From assembly GCF_003255815.1 (NCBI RefSeq), contig NC_037673.1:162925427-162989426 (forward strand): DNA of 64,000 nt, in the 5' to 3' direction. This DNA comes from Theropithecus gelada. Lineage: Eukaryota > Chordata > Mammalia > Primates > Cercopithecidae. The notes below the pieces were generated by a model. That model worked only from the letters and a program-made list of their open reading frames with translations, was not told the DNA's origin and ran no database searches. The position numbers were made by a program, and so were the translations under genes. How positions within the stretch are numbered: position 1 is the stretch's first letter; each line of letters starts with the position of its first letter. Below, piece by piece: positions 57,310 to 64,000 of this stretch.

Positions 57310-57635
57310 GGCCGGGCGCAGTGGCTCATGTCTGTAATCCCAGCACTTTGGGAGGCTGAGGTGGGTGGATCACGAGGTCAGGAGATTGAGACCATCCTGG
57401 CCAACATGGTGAAACCCTGTCTCTACTGAAAATACAAAAAATTAGCCAGACGTGGTAGCGGGCGCCTGTAGTCCCAGCTACTCGGGAGGCTGAGGCAGGA
57501 GAATCGCTTGAACCCGGGAGATGAGAGGTTGCAGCGAGCCGAGATCATGTCACTGCACTCCAGCCTGGGCGACAGAGTGAGACTCGGTCTCCAATAATAA
57601 AAAAAAATTTTAATAATAAAATAAAAAATAAAAAG
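57310..57635 (+). mobile_element. Alu (Sc/Sg-like) with AATAA-rich tail
   Basis: Two-arm Alu with a TAATAA-rich tail and AAAAAGC near-duplication on the flanks. Confidence 0.94.
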
Positions 57636-58044
57636 CGGAGAATACATTTGACAATCTACAATGTGTAATTGTCACAAAAGCCAAGTGTTCAAGAAACGAA
57701 TTAGACATGGAAGCCCCACAAAACAACATTAACTGAATGTGCAAATGAGTAGGTAGGAGACTGAATAGACGGGGTGCTGAGGAGATCAGGTGTAGTGGCA
57801 CAGCACACACTAAGCCAAGAAGGATCATGAAGAGAAATTTTCTGATTGAGAAAATTTGAGAGGTGGTTTCAAAGGAGATGAAGATAATGGATTTTCTGGA
57901 AAGTGGAGGATAGCTCAGAGAAGAAAATTAAGTACACATACCAAGGCTGTCAGTTTAAATGATAAGACAATAAGTTATATTTCCTTCGTTCTTTTCAGGT
58001 CTGCCTTCATGGAACTTAGTTTGATGTATACAACCCTGTCATCA
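57636..58044. other. Unique sequence
   Basis: No recognised feature. Confidence 0.45.
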
Positions 58045-58128
58045 GTATGATTTTATATATATATAATCATATATATGTGTATATATATACACACACACAC
58101 ATATTTATTTTTTATTAAAATATATATA
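58045..58128. repeat. (TA)n/(AC)n microsatellite
   Basis: TATATATAATCATATATATG, then (TA)n and (AC)n, then TTTATTT and (TA)n, on the tail side of the next Alu. Confidence 0.93.
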
Positions 58129-58423
58129 TATTTTTTTGAGATGGAGTCTCGCTCTGTCGCCCAGGCTGGAATGCAGTGGTGCGATCTCGGCTCACTACAA
58201 ACCCCGCCTCCCAGGTTCACGCCATTCTCCTGCCTCAGCCTCCTGAGTAGCTGGGCCTACAGGCACCCGCCACCATGCCTGGCTAATTATTGTGTGTGTG
58301 TTTTTCAGTAGAATGGGGTTTCACCATGTTATCCAGGATGGTCTCAATCTCCTGACCTCGTGATCCGCCCATCTCGGCCTCCCAAAGTGCTGGAATTACA
58401 GGCATGAGCCACCGCGCCCAGCC
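58129..58423 (-). mobile_element. AluY-like with TG repeat in its linker
   Basis: Reverse two-arm Alu with GTTCACGCCATTCTCCTGCC. A (TG)n run lies at 58290-58301 in the middle A-rich linker. Confidence 0.93.
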
Positions 58424-58849
58424 CTGAAAATATTACTAAAGCACCTCTGTAACCAAATTCTCATGAGATTTAAACTCTTGTTTCTAGAAGGAGAAAAAAT
58501 ACCCCCTCACTCTACTCTTTAATACTAATCAAAATTTACAACTGGGCTCTTAGGAATGTCTCCAAATCCTAGGACTCAGATACCTTGTGGAAGACTTTAA
58601 TTTCCTGTGAGCATGTCAGAACAACCATCTAATACAGCAGTTCATGCCTGCGATCGGTTCTGGCATGGCTCAGGACCCACAGCCTGTCTTGTGTCTACAA
58701 GGGCTCAAGCGAGGCAGCTGTTGGGTATATCCAAGGAGTAAAACATTTCAGAACTGCTTGCCTAATGAGCTACATGCCAAAAACCTAGCAGACTACTCTG
58801 CCCATTAAAATGGAATTGTTACGAAATAAAATTGGACTATACATGTTGT
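58424..58849. other. Unique sequence
   Basis: No recognised repeat. A GC-richer part lies at 58640-58730. Confidence 0.45.
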
Positions 58850-59330
58850 TCATTTTTATCCTTATAAAGCTATGCCCATTATTTAAAATAAGTCAAACAA
58901 TACAGCAGAGTATAAAAAAGAAAACAAAAAGTTGGCTGAAAATCCCCCACCCTGAATTAACCATTGTTATCTTTTTGGTGACTATTATTTTCAACGTCTC
59001 TCTGACTAGGTATTTATAATATTTTACATAATAGAGATCATACCATACTGGCTTATTGGCAACCTGCTTTTATCATTTAACAAAAAGTCATGGACATCTT
59101 TTGATCTCTACATAGTTAGATCTACATCGTTATTTTTAATGGCTGCATGGTACTCCTTTGTGTGGATAAACCATCATTTTTTAACACCGATTCCCCTTTG
59201 AAGAACCTTGAAATTGTTTCCAACTTTTTGCTATTATAAGCAGGCTTTAATGAACATCCTTGTGCACCATTGTGCACTGGCCTTGCTATTTTCTTTGGAT
59301 AAAGTTACTAGAATCTCGAGGCATTCTTAA
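58850..59330 (-). mobile_element. Old L1-type 3' region, antisense
   Basis: TTTTAATGGCTGCATGGTAC, AATTGTTTCCAACTTTTTGC, TTAATGAACATCCTTGTGCA in the order of an antisense L1 3' region. Confidence 0.6.
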
Positions 59331-59889
59331 AATGGCTGTTTGTGAATAAGATATAAAATTGTCCCCAAATATGTCCAAATATGTCAGCCTTCTCTTCTAT
59401 TTTTAATCATTTTTTATAGAATATTTATGGCTCTTTTTGGGTGGCTTTCTCTTTCCTTTTCAAAGATTCCGCAATGCATCCCTTTCCCTCAGCCCTTCTG
59501 GGTTGACTGGGATGAGAGAGTATGCATTGTTCTTTATATTTCTAGTTGTCAGGGATTGTTAGTAATGGATAGGGATGATAGAAACTCTTATGGTAGTTTA
59601 GTGGAATGCAAGATCACTGTGTGGTTGGTGATTTTTGCCTAGAGTCTTAAAAAAAAAAAAATTTAGGTAAAGCATCATAGGGAGAGAAAACTGGAAAATG
59701 GGCAAAGTAATTTTAATGTGCTTGGCATTTAGAGAGAAAAAGAGGGAAGTAGTGATTACATATTTTTATATTTTGGCCCACGATCTGTTCACCTTTATCT
59801 CTCCAGACACATCTCTTTTCATTTCTCTTCTTGATGTGAACACCATCTGTGGAACGTCTTTCAATTCTTTAAATAGGGCAAGTTCTCTC
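59331..59889. other. Unique sequence
   Basis: An A13 run lies at 59649-59661. Nothing else recognised. Confidence 0.45.
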
Positions 59890-60300
59890 TTACCTCTGTT
59901 TCTGTTATTTTATCTGCCCTATGCCTGGAACACCCCTTCCCTATCATTCTTCTCTCTCTAGAATACACATCGTTTACTTGACTAAAAAATATCACCTACT
60001 CAGGTGTTCATCTTATGTTCAATTTTGGAAGACAATCTTACTAGGAAGCCTTCCCTGAATCACTCAGACTGAGCTAGCTGTCCTTTCTATTTGCATCCAT
60101 GCTGCCACTAACATTGTATCAATTTCATTGGATTTAAATGGCTTATTTTAATTGTCTGCTTCCTTCCATTCAAATATGACACTCTTGAGTGTAAGTGACT
60201 GTGTCTGTCATATTCATCCTCATATTGTTAGAGTCTAATACAGTGCTTGGAAAATTGTAGACATGGATGAATGTTTTCAATGAACGAATGAATTAATGAA
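59890..60300 (+). mobile_element. L2 3' end, long copy
   Basis: Shows the sense L2 order: CCTATGCCTGGAACACCCCT, AGGAAGCCTTCCCTGAATCA, CTCTTGAGTGTAAGTGACTG, TAATACAGTGCTTGGAAAAT, and a final GAACGAATGAATTAATGAAC. Confidence 0.88.
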
Positions 60301-61203
60301 CAAAATGCAGTGACAAAATAGTCTTGCTGGAATGGTCACTTATGCAAACAGATAGTTAGAACTGAGCCTGTAGAATCAGATAGAACCTCTATTGTGGAAA
60401 GTCTTGGAGGCTGACAATGGAATGTTAAAAACAATATAGCATTAAAATCTTAATCTAGAGGTACCTACAGAACTCTAGAGTATAAAACAAGAAATACCAA
60501 GGCTTTCAAAGCCTGAATGAATATTGTAATTAATTGTCTTTTCTTACAAAATCAATGAAGGCTTCAGGCTAGCTGCTAGGGGATGGAGTTATTGCAAGCA
60601 ACTCTGATTTGTTGGGGGAAACACCTGCTTCTCCAGAAAGCTGTCAGAAGTATAAAGGAAAAGAAAACTATAGATAAGACAGGATTCTGTCCAAGTCATG
60701 ATTAACCTAAAAGAAACTTTTTCAAAATGGTGTTTTGTAGAAAACAATTTCAGAATATAATAATAGATGTGTCCAAAGACATTTAAGTTTGGAAAACAGT
60801 GTCTATAAAAATTTACTTCTTGGAGATTTATCACATGCATTAATCCATTAGGCCCTTTGAGGACTTCTGTGAGAAAGCAAGTTGTGTGGCTTCTTTTACC
60901 CTCATATTTCCCAAACTTTATATGACAGCATACTTTTTCTGAAGCATATGTATTTATTTGTTGCAGAAAAACAGTGTGAGAAATACTGTTCTAAGAAGTC
61001 AGAGCTTTCTGAGATTACTCAGGACTAAAATATTGATAATACATGTGCTTCATAGGGTTTATATAGTCTTATGTGCTTTGATTATAATTAAGCTGCTTAT
61101 TTTAGATTATTTTAAATGCATCTCAGACTCACCAGTTTAAGACAAATCTATGGAGATAAATAGTCCAAGCTAAAGTATACTAATCATAAACATAAAGTGT
61201 ATG

Positions 61204-61205
<2 letters not shown>
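60301..61205. other. 0.9-kb unique sequence
   Basis: No repeat recognised with confidence. Confidence 0.45.
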
Positions 61206-61234
<29 letters not shown>

Positions 61235-61516
61235 GAGACTGAGTTTTGGTCTTGTTGCCCAGGCTGGAAGGCAATGGCATGATCTTGGCTCACCGCAACC
61301 TCCGCCTCCAGGGTTCAAGCGATTCTCCTACCTCAGCCTCCTGAGTAGCTGGGATTCCAGGCATGTGCCACCATGCCCAGCTGATTTTGTATTTTTAGTA
61401 GAGACTGGGTTTCTCCATGATGTTCAGGCTGGTCTCAAACTCCCCACCTCAGGTGATCGGCCCGCCTTGGCCTCCCAAAGTTCTGGGATTACAGGCATGA
61501 ACCACCACGCCCAGCC
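61206..61516 (-). mobile_element. AluS with 29-base T tail
   Basis: Reverse two-arm Alu with an uninterrupted T29 at 61206-61234. Confidence 0.95.
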
Positions 61517-62164
61517 TGTTTGTTATTCTTGGGTACACATGAGACCCAAATATATTGACAAGGAAGAGGTACTACTAGATTACTTTTAATAATGATGTAA
61601 AAATCATTTGAGATTGGCATACTGTTTGTAAACAGCTACAAGATTTCTATTTTTTTAAGTGCCCCAAATGTGTTTTCCTAAGGAGGATAAATATTCCCAC
61701 TGAACTTCTACTTATCCTTCTAATTTGCTCATCTCTAAAATTCTATAAGTCAATGAATTTCAAATTGGCAGAGTCTGAATTAATGTGATTTAGATCATAG
61801 ATCAAAGACTTAGCATTTTCAATGAAAATATATTCTTTATTATGCTTCTATGCCAGAGTTTTGTGAAGTGTATAAAGCACCCTTCATATGAGTAAGCAAC
61901 TCTCAAGAATTACATATTCCATTCAATTTCAGACTTCTTTGAGAAAATATATCTACAGCTAGAAAGTTTTTCATGTGTAAAGAAACTCAGTATATAAGAA
62001 CAACAACAAAAAAAGTAGAGCATTGTGTTTGAAGTGAGGATCATCATCATAACACAATGACCCAAAGCTAGGTTCCAGAAAAGTTGTTAAATTTATTATA
62101 AATGTATCCAAGGGCAAAAGCTACTGTACATATAAAGAGTACAAAAGATAATACATTGCAATGG
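61517..62164. other. Unique sequence
   Basis: No recognised feature. Confidence 0.45.
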
Positions 62165-62385
62165 TAGCAAATGTGTGAGTGGGTTCCAATCACAGTTCTA
62201 CCACTTACTAACTCGTGACCTTGGGGAAGTTTCCGTTCATAAAATTGGGAAAATACCATTATCTCCTCCTATGTATTGAGAGCTAAATGAGAAAATAAAT
62301 AGAAAGCTTTTAACGTAAGTCAGATACGTTGACAGTATAAAAATGTTATTTATTATTCAAAGGTTATTATAAGCTAGATAACAAT
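62165..62385 (+). mobile_element. MIR
   Basis: Sense MIR: GTTCTACCACTTACTAACTC, GTGACCTTGGGGAAGTTTCC, GAGAGCTAAATGAGAAAATA. Confidence 0.82.
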
Positions 62386-62398
62386 TTAGTCCTGATTC

Positions 62399-64000
62399 TT
62401 TTTTTTTTTTTTTTTTTTTTTAAATTTATTTATTATTATTATACTGTAAGTTGTAGGGTACATGTGCATAACGTGCAGGTTTGTTACATATGTATACTTG
62501 TGCCTTGTTGGTGTGCTGCACCCATCAACTCGTCATTTACATCAGGTATAACTCCCAATGCAATCCCTCCCCCCGCCCCCCTCCCCATGATAGGCCCCGG
62601 TGTGTGATGTTCCCCTTCCCGAGTCCAAGTGATCTCATTGTTCAGTTCCCACCTATGAGTGAGAACATGCGGTGTTTGGTTTTCTGTTCTTGTGATAGTT
62701 TGCTAAGAATGATGGATTCCAGCTGCATCCATGTCCCTACAAAGGACACAAACTCATCCTTTTTTATGGCTGCATAGTATTCCATGGTGTATATATGCCA
62801 CATTTTCTTAATCCAATCTGTCACTGATGGACATTTGGGTTGATTCCAAGTCTTTGCTATTGTGAATAGTGCTGCAATAAACATACGTGTGCATGTGTCT
62901 TTATAGCAGCATAATTTATAATCCTTTGGGTATATACCCAGTAATGGGATGGCTGGGTCATATGGTACATCTAGTTCTAGATCCTTGAGGAATCGCCATA
63001 CTGTTTTCCATAATGGTTGAACTAGTTTACAATCCCACCAACAGTGTAAAAGTGTTCCTATTTCTCCACATCCTCTCCAGCACCTGTTGTTTCCTGACTT
63101 TTTAATGATCGCCATTCTAACTGGTGTGAGATGGTATCTCATTGTGGTTTTGATTTGCATTTCTCTGATGGCCAGTGATGATGAGCATTTTTTCATGTGT
63201 TTGTTGGCTGTATGAATGTCTTCTTTTGAGAAATGTCTATTCATATCCTTTGCCCACTTTTTGATGGGGTTGTTTGTTTTTTTCTTGTAAATTTGTTGGA
63301 GTTCTTTGTAGGTTCTGGATATTAGCCGTTTGTCAGATGAGTAGATTGCAAAAATTTTCTCCCATTCTGTAGGTTGCCTGTTCACTCTGATGGTAGTTTC
63401 TTTTGCTGTGCAGAAGCTCTTTAGTTTAATGAGATCCCATTTGTCAATTTTGGCTTTTGCTGCCGTTGCTTTTGGTGTTTTAGACATGAAGTCTTTGCCC
63501 ATGCCTATGTCCTGAATGGTACTACCTAGATTTTCCTCTAGGATTTTTATGGTATTAGGTCTAACATTTAAGTCTCTAATCCATCTTGAATTAATTTTCG
63601 TATAAGGAGTAAGGAAAGGATCCAGTTTCAGCTTTCTACTTATGGCTAGCCAATTTTCCCAGCACCATTTATTAAATAGGGAATCCTTTCCCCATTTCTT
63701 GTTTCTGTCAGGTTTGTCAAAGATCAGATGGCTGTAGATGTGTGGTATTATTTCTGAGGACTCTGTTCTGTTCCATTGGTCTATATCTCTGTTTTGGTAC
63801 CAGTACCATGCTGTTTTGGTTACTGTAGCCTTGTAGTATAGTTTGAAGTCAGGTAGCGTGATGCCTCCAGCTTTGTTCTTTTGACTTAGGATTGTCTTGG
63901 AGATGCGGGCTCTTTTTTGGTTCCATATGAACTTTAAAGCAGTTTTTTCCAATTCTGTGAAGAAACTCATTGGTAGCTTGATGGGGATGGCATTGAATCT
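62399..64000 (-). mobile_element. L1PA (primate L1) 3' part, truncated by window edge
   Basis: Poly-A tail (T run at 62399-62422), a 3' UTR with the polypurine segment (read here as CCCTCCCCCCGCCCCCCTCC at about 62565-62584), then ORF2 in reverse. The low divergence and the open frame place it in the primate-specific L1PA lineage. Amino-acid differences from the human-specific copy suggest an older L1PA member. Subfamily not resolved. Confidence 0.95.
62642..64000 (-). CDS. L1 ORF2 protein, C-terminal part, open to the window edge
   Basis: ORF2 encodes the endonuclease and reverse transcriptase that copies L1 RNA into the genome by target-primed reverse transcription. Only about the last 450 of roughly 1275 residues are inside the window: the region after the reverse transcriptase core and the C-terminal segment. 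The frame has no stop from 64000 down to TGA at 62642-62644. The cysteine-histidine motif CWRGCGEIGTLLHCWWDC is intact (C-x3-C-x7-H-x4-C), and the end FSLIGGN is normal. The endonuclease and catalytic reverse transcriptase domains lie outside, so activity cannot be judged. Most such copies are dead through 5' truncation. Confidence 0.88.
   Translation of the reverse strand, partial: RFNAIPIKLPMSFFTELEKTALKFIWNQKRARISKTILSQKNKAGGITLPDFKLYYKATVTKTAWYWYQNRDIDQWNRTESSEIIPHIYSHLIFDKPDRNKKWGKDSLFNKWCWENWLAISRKLKLDPFLTPYTKINSRWIRDLNVRPNTIKILEENLGSTIQDIGMGKDFMSKTPKATAAKAKIDKWDLIKLKSFCTAKETTIRVNRQPTEWEKIFAIYSSDKRLISRTYKELQQIYKKKTNNPIKKWAKDMNRHFSKEDIHTANKHMKKCSSSLAIREMQIKTTMRYHLTPVRMAIIKKSGNNRCWRGCGEIGTLLHCWWDCKLVQPLWKTVWRFLKDLELDVPYDPAIPLLGIYPKDYKLCCYKDTCTRMFIAALFTIAKTWNQPKCPSVTDWIKKMWHIYTMEYYAAIKKDEFVSFVGTWMQLESIILSKLSQEQKTKHRMFSLIGGN

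Noticed and set aside
1..64000. tRNA genes, U6 or 7SK copies, operons, ribosome binding sites, attachment sites
   Set aside because: None was seen on reading both strands, and bacterial-type features do not apply to this DNA.

Overview
The window is primate nuclear DNA, most likely human or another ape or Old World primate. It is AT-rich and holds about 44 Alu copies on both strands, several of them AluY-like, plus a 3' piece of a primate L1PA element. Underneath lie older mammalian repeats: MIR, L2, old L1, MaLR LTRs, a Tigger1 transposon and a MER5A-like fragment. Nothing in it looks prokaryotic. I see no convincing protein-coding host gene, CpG island or working RNA gene. It reads as intergenic DNA or a very large intron. 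The only substantial coding frame is the C-terminal part of an L1 ORF2 at the right edge.

Left part (1-11.7 kb): an Alu abuts a nearly full-length Tigger1 DNA transposon (192-3208, plus strand) that is split by two later Alus with clear target-site duplications. A dense Alu cluster follows. Then come quieter DNA, an old L1 3' end (8735-9035), and MIR and L2 relics, several split by Alus. Middle-left (11.7-31 kb): a 2.4-kb repeat-free block (about 12-14.4 kb), an old antisense L1 with a second local copy of one part, an AluJ with a perfect long duplication, a MaLR LTR split by an Alu, a long AT-rich stretch, a repeat-poor block rich in homeobox-like motifs (24.6-25.6 kb), and an Alu carrying a poly-C tract.

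Middle-right (31-46 kb): a 150-bp polypyrimidine microsatellite between two Alus, a Tigger-like nonautonomous element with intact TA duplications and a nested Alu (35317-35944), a repeat-free block with TCF- and RFX-like motifs (37.4-37.7 kb), and an apparent MaLR retroelement in LTR-internal-LTR order (38530-41666), itself broken by an L1 and an Alu. Two more MaLR-type LTRs follow. Right part (46-64 kb): a 5S rRNA pseudogene near 47.05 kb, further MIRs, an old antisense L1 with nested Alus including an Alu inside an Alu, a very G-rich quadruplex-type run at 56.58 kb, another MaLR LTR, an L2, a MIR, and the antisense L1PA 3' end from 62.4 kb to the edge.

The genes do not work together as a system. 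The window is a layered record of transposon insertions, and relative ages can be read from which element interrupts which. I found no new biological system. The most checkable leads are the repeat-free blocks that could be conserved regulatory DNA, unusual repeat structures (interleaved inverted repeats, C-tracts, a G-quadruplex motif, tandem duplications), a possible small exon at 22382-22428, and the Tigger1 relic that keeps all three catalytic aspartate codons.
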